Of a DNA stretch of 64,000 bases, positions 1 to 9,467 are shown piece after piece (within the stretch, counting starts at the first letter, position 1; each line of letters starts with the position of its first letter). Origin of the DNA: Kitasatospora sp. SUK 42 (GTDB taxonomy: Bacteria; Actinomycetota; Actinomycetes; Streptomycetales; Streptomycetaceae); assembly GCF_015776785.2 (NCBI RefSeq), contig NZ_LFMD02000003.1:1520330-1584329 (forward strand). The letters run 5' to 3'. The notes beneath the pieces were generated by a model. That model saw only the letters and a program-made list of their open reading frames with translations, did no database searches and was not told the origin of the DNA. The translations under genes and the position numbers were made by a program.

Positions 1-103
1 GGTCCTCGACGGCGACGACGACGGTCTTGTCCATCTTGTCGCTGACGACGAGACCCTCACGGGTCTTGCGGAAACCGCGCGTCTCGTTGGTGTTCTCAGT
101 CAT
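1..103 (-). CDS. rpsQ: 30S ribosomal protein S17, 5' part only
   Basis: The N-terminal 34 codons of S17 are present, starting with ATG at 103 and running off the left edge. The start [17 protein letters not shown] followed by [16 protein letters not shown] is the typical actinobacterial S17 start leading into the OB-fold. S17 is a primary 16S rRNA binder of the small subunit. It is the last visible gene of the S10 operon, and its start overlaps the rpmC stop as TGATG, which indicates translational coupling. Only the truncation by the window edge limits this call. Confidence 0.95.
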   Translation of the reverse strand, partial: MTENTNETRGFRKTREGLVVSDKMDKTVVVAVED

Positions 104-327
104 CAGGCGTTCTCCACCGTCTCGATGCCCAGCTCGCGCTCGCGCATCAGGGTGTAGATCCGCGCGATGTCCTTACGGACGAGCTTGAGCCGTCCGTGGT
201 TGTCGAGCTGCCCGGTCGCCGCCTGGAAGCGGAGGTTGAACAGCTCCTCCTTGGCCTCGCGCAGCTTGGCAACGAGACCCTCGTTGTCCAGCGAGCGAAG
301 CTCAGCAGCCTTGGTAGCGGCCGACAT
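103..327 (-). CDS. rpmC: 50S ribosomal protein L29
   Basis: A 74-residue L29 with the expected two-helix pattern: [27 protein letters not shown], then a short turn (GQLDNHGRL), then [19 protein letters not shown]29 sits at the peptide exit tunnel of the large subunit next to L23 and helps form the docking site for trigger factor and SRP. It lies between rplP and rpsQ in the standard S10-operon order. Its ATG overlaps the rplP stop (ATGA at 324-327 region on the minus strand), so it is translationally coupled to rplP. Length is normal for actinobacteria. Confidence 0.97.
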   Translation of the reverse strand: MSAATKAAELRSLDNEGLVAKLREAKEELFNLRFQAATGQLDNHGRLKLVRKDIARIYTLMRERELGIETVENA

Positions 328-746
328 CAGCTCTCACCGTCCTCGCGCCGGACGATCCGGCACTTCATCGGCAGCTTGTGCGCGGCGCGGGTGAGCGCCT
401 CGCGAGCAACCTTCTCGTTCGGGTACGACAGCTCGAACATGACCCGACCCGGGTGCACGTTCGCGATCCACCACTCCGGCGAACCCTTACCGGAACCCAT
501 GCGGGTCTCGGCCGGCTTCTTGGTGAGCGGGCGGTCCGGGTAGATGTTGATCCAGACCTTGCCGCCACGACGGATGTGACGGGTGATCGCGATACGAGCG
601 GACTCGATCTGACGGTTCGTCACGTAGGCCGGGGTCACGGCCTGGATGCCGAACTGGCCGAACGCCAGCTCGGTGCCACCCTTGGCAGCGCCACGGCGCT
701 TCGGGTGGTGCTGCTTGCGGTGCTTGACCCGACGGGGGATCAGCAT
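327..746 (-). CDS. rplP: 50S ribosomal protein L16
   Basis: A 139-residue L16, the usual length. It begins [19 protein letters not shown] and contains the conserved [17 protein letters not shown] and [11 protein letters not shown] segments. L16 sits at the A-site/peptidyl-transferase region of the 50S subunit and is needed for late subunit assembly. The MGSGKG loop is the one that reaches toward the tRNA. It follows rpsC with a 5-nt gap and overlaps rpmC by four bases. Confidence 0.97.
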   Translation of the reverse strand: MLIPRRVKHRKQHHPKRRGAAKGGTELAFGQFGIQAVTPAYVTNRQIESARIAITRHIRRGGKVWINIYPDRPLTKKPAETRMGSGKGSPEWWIANVHPGRVMFELSYPNEKVAREALTRAAHKLPMKCRIVRREDGES

Positions 747-751
747 TGGGG

Positions 752-1576
752 TCAGGCCTCCGTTCCGGTGTTCTCAGCAGCCGGAGCCTCGACGGCCGGG
801 GCCGCGGGGGCCTCGGCAGCGGCGGGACGACGGCCGCGGCCACCGCGCTCGCCACCACGGCGCTCGCCACCGCGGGCGGGACGACCACCCTCGGGACGGG
901 CCGGGCGGTTGCCCGAGCGGGCAGCGGCGTTCTCAGCGCGGACCTCGGCGATGTTCTTGACGTCGCCCTTGTAGATCCAGACCTTCACGCCGATGCGGCC
1001 GAAGGTGGTCTTGGCCTCGAAGAAGCCGTAGTCGACGTTCGCGCGCAGGGTGTGCAGCGGCACACGACCCTCGCGGTAGAACTCCGAACGGCTCATCTCG
1101 GCGCCGCCGAGACGACCGGAGCACTGGACCTTGATGCCCTTGGCGCCGGACTTCATGGTGCCCTGCATCGACTTGCGCATGGCACGGCGGAAGGAGACGC
1201 GCGAGGACAGCTGCTCCGCGACGCCCTGAGCCACGAGCTGGGCGTCCAGCTCGGGGTTCTTGACCTCAAGGATGTTCAGCTGGACCTGCTTGCCGGTCAG
1301 CTTCTCCAGGTCGCCGCGGATGCGGTCGGCCTCGGTGCCACGGCGACCGATGACGATGCCGGGGCGAGCGGTGTGGATGTCAACGCGGACGCGGTCGCGG
1401 GTGCGCTCGATCTCGACCTTGGAGATGCCGGCGCGCTCCATGCCCTTCGTCATCATGCGACGAATGGCAACGTCTTCCTTGACGTAGTCCTTGTACAGCT
1501 TGTCGGCGTACCAGCGGGACTTGAAGTCCGTGCTGATGCCGAGGCGGAACCCGTGCGGGTTAACCTTCTGGCCCAT
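752..1576 (-). CDS. rpsC: 30S ribosomal protein S3
   Basis: A 274-residue S3. The N-terminal part ([14 protein letters not shown], residues 1-14) and the KH-domain GxxG-type loop ([14 protein letters not shown], about residues 73-86) are clear, followed by the C-terminal S3 domain ([24 protein letters not shown]). Residues after about 215 form a long, low-complexity Arg/Gly/Ala/Pro tail that is usual in streptomycete S3 and absent from the E. coli protein. S3 lines the mRNA entry channel and takes part in helicase activity. Its start overlaps the rplV stop as TAATG. Confidence 0.97.
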   Translation of the reverse strand: MGQKVNPHGFRLGISTDFKSRWYADKLYKDYVKEDVAIRRMMTKGMERAGISKVEIERTRDRVRVDIHTARPGIVIGRRGTEADRIRGDLEKLTGKQVQLNILEVKNPELDAQLVAQGVAEQLSSRVSFRRAMRKSMQGTMKSGAKGIKVQCSGRLGGAEMSRSEFYREGRVPLHTLRANVDYGFFEAKTTFGRIGVKVWIYKGDVKNIAEVRAENAAARSGNRPARPEGGRPARGGERRGGERGGRGRRPAAAEAPAAPAVEAPAAENTGTEA

Positions 1577-1923
1577 TACCGGGTCCCTTCCTTGCTGCTG
1601 ACGACCACGGTGATGTGGCTGGTCCGCTTGCGGATCCGGTAGGCACGGCCCTGGGCACGCGGACGGAACCGCTTCAGGGTCGGACCCTCGTCAACGTACG
1701 CCTCGGAGATGTAGAGGTCGTCCACGTTGGAGTGGTTGTAGTTGTGCGCGGCGTTGGCGATGGCGCTGTCGAGCACCTTGCCGACCGGCACGGTGGCTGC
1801 CTGCGGAGCGAAACGCAGGACGGCCTGGGCCTCCGTGGCATTCATGCCACGGATGAGGTCCACCACGCGGCGGGCCTTCATGGGCGTCACGCGGATGTAC
1901 CGCGCCTGTGCCCTGGCTTCCAT
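1576..1923 (-). CDS. rplV: 50S ribosomal protein L22
   Basis: A 115-residue L22 starting [20 protein letters not shown], with the conserved beta-hairpin region and the C-terminal [20 protein letters not shown]. The hairpin reaches into the peptide exit tunnel, where macrolides bind. The frame is open for nine more codons upstream (ATG at 1950). I chose ATG 1923 because AAGGGG lies at good spacing before it, because homologues begin with MEARAQARY, and because the upstream ATG has no ribosome binding site. The stop overlaps the rpsC start. Confidence 0.96.
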   Translation of the reverse strand: MEARAQARYIRVTPMKARRVVDLIRGMNATEAQAVLRFAPQAATVPVGKVLDSAIANAAHNYNHSNVDDLYISEAYVDEGPTLKRFRPRAQGRAYRIRKRTSHITVVVSSKEGTR

Positions 1924-1978
1924 GGTTGTCCCCTTAATGGAGTAAGTCATTGAGTCTTTTTGGCGCGCAAGCTCAGGC

Positions 1979-2260
1979 TTAGCGGCGCTTCGACTTCCGG
2001 TCTTCCTTCACGTGACCACGGAAGGTGCGGGTCGGAGCGAACTCGCCGAGCTTGTGGCCGACCATCGACTCGGTGACGAACACCGGGACGTGCTTACGGC
2101 CATCGTGAACCGCGATCGTGTGACCGAGCATGCTCGGGGAGATCACGGAACGACGGGACCAGGTCTTGATGACGTTCTGGGTACCCGCCTCGTTCTGAGC
2201 GTCCACCTTCTTGATGAGGTGGCCGTCGATGAAGGGGCCCTTCTTAAGACTGCGCGGCAT
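1979..2260 (-). CDS. rpsS: 30S ribosomal protein S19
   Basis: A 93-residue S19 of normal length starting [15 protein letters not shown]. It contains the conserved [20 protein letters not shown] and [14 protein letters not shown] segments. S19 binds the head of the 30S subunit near the A-site finger, in partnership with S13. It lies 11 nt after rplB and about 55 nt before the preferred rplV start. Confidence 0.97.
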   Translation of the reverse strand: MPRSLKKGPFIDGHLIKKVDAQNEAGTQNVIKTWSRRSVISPSMLGHTIAVHDGRKHVPVFVTESMVGHKLGEFAPTRTFRGHVKEDRKSKRR

Positions 2261-2271
2261 CTGACCTGCTC

Positions 2272-3108
2272 CTAGCGCTTCTTGTTGGTCTTGCGGCGGC
2301 GCACGATGAGCTTGTCCGACGCCTTGTTCGGGCGACGGGTGCGGCCCTCGGGCTTACCCCACGGCGAGACCGGGTGGCGACCACCGGAGGTCTTACCCTC
2401 ACCACCACCGTGCGGGTGGTCGATCGGGTTCATGGCGACACCACGCACGGTCGGGCGGACGCCCTTCCAGCGCATGCGGCCGGCCTTGCCCCAGTTGATG
2501 TTCGACTGCTCGGCGTTGCCGACCTCGCCGACGGTGGCGCGGCAGCGCGCGTCGACCAGGCGGATCTCACCGGAGGGCATGCGCAGGTGCGCCATCTTGC
2601 CCTCACGCGCCAGCAGCTGGATGCCGGAGCCGGCCGAGCGGGCCAGCTTGGCACCGCCGCCGGGACGCAGCTCCACCGCGTGGATGGTGGTACCGACCGG
2701 GATGTTGCGCAGCGGCAGGTTGTTGCCCGGCTTGATGTCGGCGCCAGCGCCGTTCTCGATCCGGTCACCCTGCGCGATGCCGCGCGGCGCGATGATGTAG
2801 CGCTTCTCGCCGTCCGCGTAGTGCAGGAGCGCGATGCGCGCGGTGCGGTTCGGGTCGTACTCGATGTGCGCGACCTTGGCCGGCACGCCGTCCTTGTCGT
2901 GACGACGGAAGTCGATCACGCGGTAGGCGCGCTTGTGACCGCCACCCTGGTGGCGAGCGGTGACACGACCGGCGTTGTTGCGGCCGCCCTTGCTGTGCAG
3001 GGGGCGAACCAGCGACTTCTCCGGGGTGGACCGCGTGATTTCTACGAAGTCGGCCACGCTGGAGCCACGACGGCCCGGCGTAGTCGGCTTGTACTTGCGG
3101 ATGCCCAT
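2272..3108 (-). CDS. rplB: 50S ribosomal protein L2
   Basis: A 278-residue L2 starting [18 protein letters not shown]. The near-universal C-terminal [16 protein letters not shown] segment is intact and includes the conserved histidine (in HPHGGG) tied to peptidyl-transferase function. The frame is open 21 codons further upstream, but the start at 3108 matches all homologues, and GAGAGCC lies just before it. L2 is a primary 23S rRNA binder needed for subunit association and peptidyl transfer. Confidence 0.97.
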   Translation of the reverse strand: MGIRKYKPTTPGRRGSSVADFVEITRSTPEKSLVRPLHSKGGRNNAGRVTARHQGGGHKRAYRVIDFRRHDKDGVPAKVAHIEYDPNRTARIALLHYADGEKRYIIAPRGIAQGDRIENGAGADIKPGNNLPLRNIPVGTTIHAVELRPGGGAKLARSAGSGIQLLAREGKMAHLRMPSGEIRLVDARCRATVGEVGNAEQSNINWGKAGRMRWKGVRPTVRGVAMNPIDHPHGGGEGKTSGGRHPVSPWGKPEGRTRRPNKASDKLIVRRRKTNKKR

Positions 3109-3154
3109 TTGGCTCTCTCGTCCTCGTCCTAATCGACGATCACGATCTCCTGAT

Positions 3155-3472
3155 TCAGGAGACCGGACCACCGAAGATGTCGATGCGGTTGCCCTCGGCC
3201 AGCGTCACGATGGCGCGCTTGGTGTCCTTGCGCTTGCCAAAGCCCGTCTTGGACCGCTTGCGCTTGCCCTGACGGTTGATCGTGTTGACAGCCTCGACCT
3301 TGACCGAGAAGACCGCCTCGACGGCCTGCTTGATCTGGGTCTTGTTGGCGCCCGGCGACACGATGAACGTGTACTTGTTCTCGTCGAGGAGCGAGTAGCT
3401 CTTCTCCGAGATGACCGGCTTCACCAGGACGTCACGGGGGTCCGTGAACGTCTTGCTCGTAACGTCGCTCAT
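3155..3472 (-). CDS. rplW: 50S ribosomal protein L23
   Basis: A 105-residue L23. Conserved features are the N-terminal [20 protein letters not shown], the tunnel-exit loop with [17 protein letters not shown], and the C-terminal [17 protein letters not shown]23 is the docking site for trigger factor and SRP at the peptide exit. Its ATG overlaps the rplD stop (3472), which is the standard S10-operon arrangement. Confidence 0.97.
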   Translation of the reverse strand: MSDVTSKTFTDPRDVLVKPVISEKSYSLLDENKYTFIVSPGANKTQIKQAVEAVFSVKVEAVNTINRQGKRKRSKTGFGKRKDTKRAIVTLAEGNRIDIFGGPVS

Positions 3473-4149
3473 CAGGCGGCGCTCCCTTCGAGCTCGCCCT
3501 CAGCGGCAACGGCCTTGGCGGACGTGGCCGGACCGGCCACGAAACGCTCGAAGGCGGCCTGGGTGAAGACCACATCGTCGGAGACGAGCACGTCGTAGGT
3601 GTTCAGCTGACCGGCGTCCAGGATGTGCACGTTCGGCAGGTTGCGAGCGGACTTGAGGCCCAGCTCGTCCGCGCGCTCGACGACCAGGAGGACGTTCTTG
3701 CGCTCGGTGATCTTGCCGAACAGGCTCTTGGCGGCCTTGGTCGACGGCGCCTCGGTCGCGGTCACGCCGGTGACGACGTGGATGCGGTTGTGGCGGGCCC
3801 GGTCGGTGAGCGCACCGCGCAGGGCGGCGGCGATCATCTTCTTCGGGGTCCGCTGCGAGTAGTCGCGCGGCACGGGACCGTGCACAACGCCACCGCCGGC
3901 GAACTGCGGCGCACGGGTCGAGCCCTGACGGGCGCGGCCGGTGCCCTTCTGGCGGTACGGCTTCTTGCCGCCACCGCGGACCTCGCCACGAGTCTTGGTC
4001 TTGTGGGTGCCCTGACGGGCCGCAGCGAGCTGCGCCACGACGACCTGGTGCATCAGCGGAACGCTGACCTTCGCGTCGAAGATCTCGGCCGGCAGCTCGA
4101 TGCTGCCGGTCTTGTCGCCAGCCGGCGACAGGATGTCAATGGTGCTCAT
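3472..4149 (-). CDS. rplD: 50S ribosomal protein L4
   Basis: A 225-residue L4 starting [19 protein letters not shown]. The long, basic tunnel loop ([21 protein letters not shown] plus ARQGSTRAP) that contacts macrolides is intact. A GTG three codons upstream (4158) is also in frame and overlaps the rplC stop. I prefer ATG 4149 from homology, though coupling through the GTG cannot be excluded. In E. coli L4 represses its own operon through the S10 leader; whether it does so here is unknown. Confidence 0.95.
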   Translation of the reverse strand: MSTIDILSPAGDKTGSIELPAEIFDAKVSVPLMHQVVVAQLAAARQGTHKTKTRGEVRGGGKKPYRQKGTGRARQGSTRAPQFAGGGVVHGPVPRDYSQRTPKKMIAAALRGALTDRARHNRIHVVTGVTATEAPSTKAAKSLFGKITERKNVLLVVERADELGLKSARNLPNVHILDAGQLNTYDVLVSDDVVFTQAAFERFVAGPATSAKAVAAEGELEGSAA

Positions 4150-4154
4150 ATCCT

Positions 4155-4802
4155 TCACAGCCCCTTCGCCGCGGTGCGGACGAGGACGAGGCCGCCGTTC
4201 GGGCCCGGGACGGCGCCCTTGATGAGCAGCAGACCCTTCTCCGCGTCGACCGCGTGCACGGTCAGGTTCTGGGTGGTCACACGCTCGTGGCCCATCCGAC
4301 CAGCCATGCGCAGGCCCTTGAACACACGGCCCGGGGTGGCGCAGCCACCGATGGAACCGGGCGAGCGGTGCTTGCGCTGGGTGCCGTGACCGGCGCCGAG
4401 GCCCTTGAAGTTGTGACGCTTCATGACACCGGCGAAGCCCTTGCCCTTGGAGGTGCCGGTCACGTCGACCTTGACACCCGCCTCGAACAGCTCGGCGGTG
4501 ATCTCCTGGCCCAGGGTGTACTCGGAGGCGTCCGAGGTACGGATCTCGACCAGGTGGCGGCGCGGGGTGACACCGGCCTTGGCGAAGTGGCCCGCGAGGG
4601 GCTTGTTCACCTTGCGGGGGTCGATCTCGCCGAAGCCGAGCTGGACGGCGCTGTAGCCGGCCGAGCTGTCGGCGGTGTGGACCTGGGTCACGACATTCGG
4701 CCCAGCCTTGACGACGGTCACCGGGACAACCCGGTTGTTCTCGTCCCAGACCTGGGTCATGCCGAGCTTCTCGCCCAGGATGCCCTTAATCTGCTTAGCC
4801 AT
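4155..4802 (-). CDS. rplC: 50S ribosomal protein L3
   Basis: A 215-residue L3 starting [19 protein letters not shown]. The central extension that reaches the peptidyl-transferase centre ([22 protein letters not shown], then [20 protein letters not shown]) is complete. This is also the loop where pleuromutilin and linezolid resistance changes occur in other bacteria; nothing unusual is seen here. It lies between rpsJ (14-nt gap) and rplD. Confidence 0.97.
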   Translation of the reverse strand: MAKQIKGILGEKLGMTQVWDENNRVVPVTVVKAGPNVVTQVHTADSSAGYSAVQLGFGEIDPRKVNKPLAGHFAKAGVTPRRHLVEIRTSDASEYTLGQEITAELFEAGVKVDVTGTSKGKGFAGVMKRHNFKGLGAGHGTQRKHRSPGSIGGCATPGRVFKGLRMAGRMGHERVTTQNLTVHAVDAEKGLLLIKGAVPGPNGGLVLVRTAAKGL

Positions 4803-4816
4803 CTTCGGTGCGCCTC

Positions 4817-5125
4817 TCAGAGCTTGATCTCGATGTCGACGCCAGCCGGCAGGTCGAGACGCATGAGCGAGTCAACCGTCTTCGGCGTGGGGTCGAGGAT
4901 GTCGATCAGACGCTTGTGAGTACGCATCTCGAAGTGCTCGCGCGAGTCCTTGTACTTGTGCGGCGAGCGGATGACGCAGTACACGTTCTTCTCAGTGGGC
5001 AGCGGCACCGGGCCCGCGACCTGCGCACCAGTACGAATCACCGTCTCGACGATCTTCTTCGCCGAGGAGTCGATGACCTCGTGGTCGTAGGCCTTGAGCC
5101 GGATGCGGATCTTCTGTCCCGCCAT
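4817..5125 (-). CDS. rpsJ: 30S ribosomal protein S10 (NusE)
   Basis: A 102-residue S10, the first gene of the S10 operon, starting [19 protein letters not shown]. It contains the conserved loop segment ([25 protein letters not shown]) that inserts into the 30S head. S10 also acts as NusE, bridging NusG/NusB to the ribosome and RNA polymerase. A GGACTACTGAGTAGCC sequence precedes the ATG. In many bacteria tuf lies directly upstream; here a 15-kb polysaccharide locus separates them. Confidence 0.97.
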   Translation of the reverse strand: MAGQKIRIRLKAYDHEVIDSSAKKIVETVIRTGAQVAGPVPLPTEKNVYCVIRSPHKYKDSREHFEMRTHKRLIDILDPTPKTVDSLMRLDLPAGVDIEIKL

Positions 5126-5462
5126 GGCTACTCAGTAGTCCTTTGTCCTTAGTCACTGCACGACCCCCTCCGACCCCCGCGCTCGGGCGTGTCGCACTCG
5201 CGCCTGCAAAAAACCGGCGAGTGAATCGTCGGTTTCCAACTTTCGGGGTGGGGGTGCCGGATCGAGGCCCCGCATACGCTTCCCGGAAGATTCCCGTACT
5301 TTCGCCCCGCAGCTGCCGTGGCGTAGAACTCACGCTTGACGGCCATCACGGGAACGACGAGTACATGGGACTCGCTTCCAGTCCTCCCGGCGGGAGGCGC
5401 GCAGCATCGGCACTCAACCGAGCAACTTGGACATACTGCCACATGGAGCAGTCCAAACGCCA
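5126..5462. promoter_or_regulatory. S10-operon upstream region with a leader hairpin
   Basis: This non-coding stretch of about 340 nt lies upstream of rpsJ and should hold the S10-operon promoter and leader. A 7-bp inverted repeat (CACTCGC at 5195-5201 with GCGAGTG at 5217-5223) would form a leader hairpin about 70-100 nt before the rpsJ start. I found no convincing minus-strand -35/-10 pair, and no TANNNT hexamer occurs in the stretch. No open reading frame here looks real. Confidence 0.4.
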
Positions 5463-5498
5463 ATCGGGGCCGGTGAGACGCACCTCACCGGCCCCGAT
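5463..5498 (-). terminator. Strong hairpin terminator
   Basis: A perfect inverted repeat with 15-bp arms (5463-5477 and 5484-5498) and a 6-nt loop. It lies 15 nt beyond the stop of the 599-residue membrane glycosyltransferase and just before the S10-operon promoter region, so it insulates the ribosomal operon from the polysaccharide locus. Confidence 0.85.
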
Positions 5499-5513
5499 CA
5501 TCCCTCGTGCGGG

Positions 5514-7313
5514 TTACTTCTTCTGGTCGGTCACCCAGGGGGCCTGCCGGCCGCAGACCGCCGGCCAGTCCTCGGTGCTCACGTTGGCGCACCAGATGAA
5601 GCCCTTGTCGGTTTCCGGCTTCCAGTCCTTGGTGATGATGTCCGCGCACTTCTGCACGGGCGAGAACTTCGGGCAGGTGCCGTCCTTCTTCTTGATCGTG
5701 TGCGCCCGCCAGGCGTCCAGACCCATGCTGTTGCTGGACTCCGGCTGCGGCATGTAGCGGTCCACCGACCAGGAGGCGCCCATGGTGGCGAACAGCGCGA
5801 GGGCGCAGATCAGGCCGGCCGTCAGCTGCTTGGTCACCCGCAACGGGATCACCCGCCCCGCGGACGGGGCGCGCCCACCGGAGCGGAACAGCCGCTCCAC
5901 CCAGCCGGCGCCGCGCTCCAGGCCGGTCATCAGCCCGATGACCGCGAGGATCAGCAGGCAGTACATGATGATCCAGGTGGTCCGCGGGTAGAGCTGGATC
6001 GTCTGGGAGTGCGCCATGTGCGAGGCGAACCAGAACCGCAGCAGCCAGGCACCGGCCAGCACCGCCGCCGCGACCCGGACCACCATGTTGCGCAGGCCCA
6101 GGCCCACCCCGATGCCGACCGCGGCGATCAGCATGATCGCGAACCCGGTCTGCCCGGCCAGCTCGCCCGCCTGCGGCCAGTTGTGGTAGGTCAGCCCGCC
6201 GTTGCGGTCGGACATCCAGCCCAGCACGTAGGTCGGGTCGACGTAGTTGACGATGTAGGCGTAGCGGTCCGGGGTGTCGGCGCCCAGCCGGACGAGGTTG
6301 TAGAGCAGCGGCGAGCCGATCACACCGGCCGTGACCAGCGTGACCGCCAGGAACAGCAGGGCGCGACGGACGGTCTGCCGGCCGGCGCGCCAGGGGAAGA
6401 CGAACAGGGCCAGGAGGAAGACGCCCGGTGCCGACCAGACGTACCAGCCCGAGTACCACAGGAACAGGATCCCGAAGGCGGCGCCGAACCCGAGACCGCG
6501 CAGCCACAGCGAACGCCTGGACAGCTCCCCCGCCCGGCGCAGCTCGCGCAGGCAGGCCGCCAGCAACGGCAGCAGGACGATCATCGTGACGTGGCTGTAC
6601 GGGCGGATCGGGTCCAGGAACACCAGCGCCGACGGCACCGCGATGGCCAGCGCCCAGAACGGCCGCAGCATCAGCCGCCAGGCCAGGTAGCTCATCGGCC
6701 CCACCAGCGCGCTGCAGACGATCTGCAGGTCGTGCAGGGCGAAGCCGGCGCCGCCGACCCCGCCGTAGTGCAGCTCGGACCAGAGCGCGATCGCCGCCGG
6801 GAACAGCGGCGGGTAGACGCCGGAGACCCCGTGGCCGTGCATCATCGACGTCGCCATGTCGATCAGGACGCTCGGGTCGCCCTCCTGCCCGCCCAGCGGC
6901 CACGGGGTGCCACGCAGCGCGACCACGACGCCGCCGGCCACCACGCCGGTGGCCAGGCCCGCCAGGACACCGCAGACCAGCCGCTGGACGATGCCGTGCC
7001 GCCGCAGCCCGCCGCGGTATGCGGTGTAGAGCAGGACCGCGAGTACCGGCAGCCCGATCATCGCCACGTACTGTTGGATCTTGGCCAGACCACTGACCTG
7101 CCCGATCCGGTTCAGCGGGTTCACGCTGATGTGTCGGCAGAGCAGCGTGAAGCCGAGCGCCGCCACCACGCTGACCAGGGCCTCCCCCGCCACGAGCGCC
7201 GCACGCCGCTCGAACCAGCGGTCGCCGGCCGCCGCGCCGACGGAGCGGTCGCCGTCCTCCACTCCTGATGACGCGTCCGATCCGCTGTGCCGGTCGGTTG
7301 CCAGACTGGTCAT
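5514..7313 (-). CDS. Multispanning membrane protein, GT-C-type glycosyltransferase (AftA-like)
   Basis: A 599-residue protein with a soluble, charged N-terminus (about 35 residues), then about 11-13 hydrophobic segments, then a C-terminal extracytoplasmic tail of about 90 residues with several cysteines (GTCPKF, QKCADI, IWCAN, AVCGR). The first large loop carries acidic residues (EGDPSVLID, near residue 145) followed by SGVYPPLFP, the layout of GT-C enzymes that use polyprenyl-phosphate sugars. The segments NPLNRIGQVSGLA, LWYSGWYVWSA, VDPTYVLGW and LYPRTTW recur in the divergent gene at 7632-9389, so the two are paralogues. Resemblance to actinobacterial galactan arabinofuranosyltransferases is by layout only; donor and acceptor are not readable. 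It is the first gene at the rpsJ-proximal end of the polysaccharide locus. Confidence 0.75.
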   Translation of the reverse strand: MTSLATDRHSGSDASSGVEDGDRSVGAAAGDRWFERRAALVAGEALVSVVAALGFTLLCRHISVNPLNRIGQVSGLAKIQQYVAMIGLPVLAVLLYTAYRGGLRRHGIVQRLVCGVLAGLATGVVAGGVVVALRGTPWPLGGQEGDPSVLIDMATSMMHGHGVSGVYPPLFPAAIALWSELHYGGVGGAGFALHDLQIVCSALVGPMSYLAWRLMLRPFWALAIAVPSALVFLDPIRPYSHVTMIVLLPLLAACLRELRRAGELSRRSLWLRGLGFGAAFGILFLWYSGWYVWSAPGVFLLALFVFPWRAGRQTVRRALLFLAVTLVTAGVIGSPLLYNLVRLGADTPDRYAYIVNYVDPTYVLGWMSDRNGGLTYHNWPQAGELAGQTGFAIMLIAAVGIGVGLGLRNMVVRVAAAVLAGAWLLRFWFASHMAHSQTIQLYPRTTWIIMYCLLILAVIGLMTGLERGAGWVERLFRSGGRAPSAGRVIPLRVTKQLTAGLICALALFATMGASWSVDRYMPQPESSNSMGLDAWRAHTIKKKDGTCPKFSPVQKCADIITKDWKPETDKGFIWCANVSTEDWPAVCGRQAPWVTDQKK

Positions 7314-7631
7314 GTCGCTTCACTTCCGTAGGGCTGCGGACTTCCACAGAGCGGTTCCGGACACCCGGCGCCTTGGAGACACTACCGCGCCCCGGTGAGC
7401 CCAACGGCCGTGCCGCCCAAGCAGTCCACGCCGTCCCGACCACCCCGAAGTCTTTCCAACGGTTTGGTCACGGTTGGATTTCACCCTCACCGAATGTCCG
7501 CACATGTGTCCGATCCGAGGTGAAGCGGAATCCGCTCCCCTGGCAGAATCGGTCGCGCAGTTGAGCGGCCGGCCCCGGACGCTCGACACCGTTCGCCCAC
7601 CGTCCGCCGCCCGGCTCCGAAGGACCACCCA
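7314..7631. promoter_or_regulatory. Divergent promoter region between GT-C paralogues
   Basis: A 318-nt intergenic region separates two divergently read paralogous membrane enzymes and must hold both promoters. It is richer in A+T around 7450-7550 than its surroundings (for example TTTGGTCACGGTTGGATTTC). I could not assign -35/-10 elements with confidence. No open reading frame with homology was seen in it. Confidence 0.4.
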
Positions 7632-9389
7632 GTGACCAGCCTCCAGACCGCGGCTCCTCCGGCCGACCACATACGAGGGCCCGTACGGCACCGCGGCTCG
7701 AACAGAACGACCGCCAACACCTTCCTGCTCTGGATCCTCGAAGGTGTGGTCGCGCTGGCCGCGGCACTCCTGATGACCTACCTCGCACGGTTCGTCGACC
7801 TCAACCCGATGTCCCGGATCGGCCAGGTCAGCGGCCTGGCCGCGCTGCAGCTCCAGCTGCTGCTCGTGCTCGGCCTCGTCCTGGTGGTCTGCCTCCCGGC
7901 GATGCGCCGCTGGCCCGAGACCCCGCTGCGGTTCGCGGCGGCGACCGTCGCCGGGCTCTCCTCCGGCGTCGTCGCGGCCGGCATCTCGCTCGCCCTGCGC
8001 GACACCTACTGGCCGCTGAACGCCCAGGGCGGCGACGCCGGCGCGCTCCAGGCGTGGGCCGGCGCCCTCATGCAGGGCAAGCCCCTCGACGGCGCCTACC
8101 CGCCGATGTTCCCGCACCTGCTCGCCTGGACCGCGGAGTCCTTCACCGGCGGCGACGTCGGCTACGCGATGAAGCTGATCTCCCTGCTCTTCACCGGGCT
8201 GCTCGGCCCGCTCGCCTACATGGCGTGGCGGCTGCTGCTGCCGCCGCTGTGGGCGCTGGGCATCGGGGTCACCGCGTCGCTGCCGATGATGCAGCCGTAC
8301 AAGCCGTACACCAACCTCGTCCTGGTCGCGCTGGTGCCGGTCCTCGGCAAGCTCGTCCAGGTGCTCCAGCGCTCCAAGGAGCTCCACCGCGGCCGCGCCG
8401 CGGCTCAGGGCGCCGGCCTCGGCCTGGCCATCGGCCTGCTGTTCATCCTCTACTCCGGCTGGTTCGTCTGGTCGGCGCTCGGCATGGTCGTCCTGACCGC
8501 ACTGATCCTCGTCCGGATCGGGAAGGGAGACGGGGCCCGGGCACTCGCCACGGCCGGGACCACCCTCGCGGCGACCACCGTGACCTTCCTCGCGGTGGCC
8601 GGCACCTACCTGGTCCGGTTGCTCGGTTCGGCCGGATCGACCGTCGACCGGTACTGCTACTTCGACACCTACGTCGAACCGACGTACTTCGCGATGTGGC
8701 GGGACGACCTCCCCGGCCCCGACGCCTGGAGCACCTGGCCGCTGCCCGGTGAGCTCGGCGGAGTCGGACTGTTCTCCGTCGTCCTGCTCGTCGGCCTCGG
8801 TTTCGCCCTGGCGCTGGGCATCAACCGCCCCTCCGTCATGGTGACCGCCGCCTGCGCGGCCAGCGCCCTCGTCATGCGGTACTGGTACGCCTCCCACATG
8901 GAGAAGGACCAGGCGGTCATGCTCTACCCCCGCACCAGCGCCCAGCTCCTCTACTGCACGCTCGTGCTCGTCGGCCTCGCCTGCTACCTGGCCGCCCGCC
9001 GGTTCGGCGCCCGGCGCGCCGAGGCCACCGTGGACGCGCCGGTCCGCGTGCTCCCCCGGTTCGCCCCGCGCGCGGTCGCCGCGGGCGTGCTCTGCGCCCT
9101 CGGCCTGCTGTTCGGGATGGCGGGCTCCGCCACCGCCGACCGCTTCATGCCCACCTGGCAGAACGACACCGGCCACCTCGCCTGGTACGCCCAGACCGCC
9201 GAGAGCTTCGACGGGCACTGCTCCAAGTACGCGCCGGACCACAAGTGCGGCAAGCCGGGCGACCTGTCCGGACGGCTCGTCCAGGGCCCGGACCAGGGCA
9301 CGCTGGGCTGCTCCCCGAACAGCCCGTACCCCAGCCGCCCGAAGGCCTCCGGTGTCCTCGGCAACGTGCTGACCACACTGGCGGACTGA
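7632..9389 (+). CDS. Multispanning membrane protein, GT-C-type glycosyltransferase (paralogue of the upstream divergent gene)
   Basis: A 585-residue protein starting with GTG, with AAGGA 7 nt before it. It has a short basic N-terminus, about 12 predicted membrane segments and a 90-residue extracytoplasmic tail with cysteines (GHCSKY, HKCGKP, LGCSPN). Segments shared with the protein at 5514-7313 include NPMSRIGQVSGLA, GGDAGALQAW followed by GAYPPMFP, GPLAYMAWRL, ILYSGWFVWSA, VEPTYF and LYPRTS. The acidic loop before YPP fits a GT-C active site facing outward. The likely role is to transfer a sugar from a polyprenyl phosphate to a wall glycan; the sugar is unknown. It is the only plus-strand gene in this half of the locus and ends at a bidirectional terminator. 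Confidence 0.75.
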   Translation: MTSLQTAAPPADHIRGPVRHRGSNRTTANTFLLWILEGVVALAAALLMTYLARFVDLNPMSRIGQVSGLAALQLQLLLVLGLVLVVCLPAMRRWPETPLRFAAATVAGLSSGVVAAGISLALRDTYWPLNAQGGDAGALQAWAGALMQGKPLDGAYPPMFPHLLAWTAESFTGGDVGYAMKLISLLFTGLLGPLAYMAWRLLLPPLWALGIGVTASLPMMQPYKPYTNLVLVALVPVLGKLVQVLQRSKELHRGRAAAQGAGLGLAIGLLFILYSGWFVWSALGMVVLTALILVRIGKGDGARALATAGTTLAATTVTFLAVAGTYLVRLLGSAGSTVDRYCYFDTYVEPTYFAMWRDDLPGPDAWSTWPLPGELGGVGLFSVVLLVGLGFALALGINRPSVMVTAACAASALVMRYWYASHMEKDQAVMLYPRTSAQLLYCTLVLVGLACYLAARRFGARRAEATVDAPVRVLPRFAPRAVAAGVLCALGLLFGMAGSATADRFMPTWQNDTGHLAWYAQTAESFDGHCSKYAPDHKCGKPGDLSGRLVQGPDQGTLGCSPNSPYPSRPKASGVLGNVLTTLAD

Positions 9390-9404
9390 CCGCCGCGAAC
9401 GGAA

Positions 9405-9443
9405 GAGCCCGGCCCCCCTGCCTCAGGCAGGGGGGCCGGGCTC
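9405..9443. terminator. Bidirectional hairpin terminator
   Basis: A perfect inverted repeat with 18-bp arms (9405-9422 and 9426-9443) and a 3-nt loop lies between two converging genes (7632-9389 plus, 9468-10370 minus). It can stop transcription from both sides. Confidence 0.9.
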
Positions 9444-9467
9444 CTTCGTGTCGGCGCCGGGCGCGCG

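Noticed and set aside
5126-5462. Attempted S10-operon promoter
   Set aside because: No -35/-10 pair with acceptable spacing was found on the minus strand; the region is reported only as a likely regulatory stretch.
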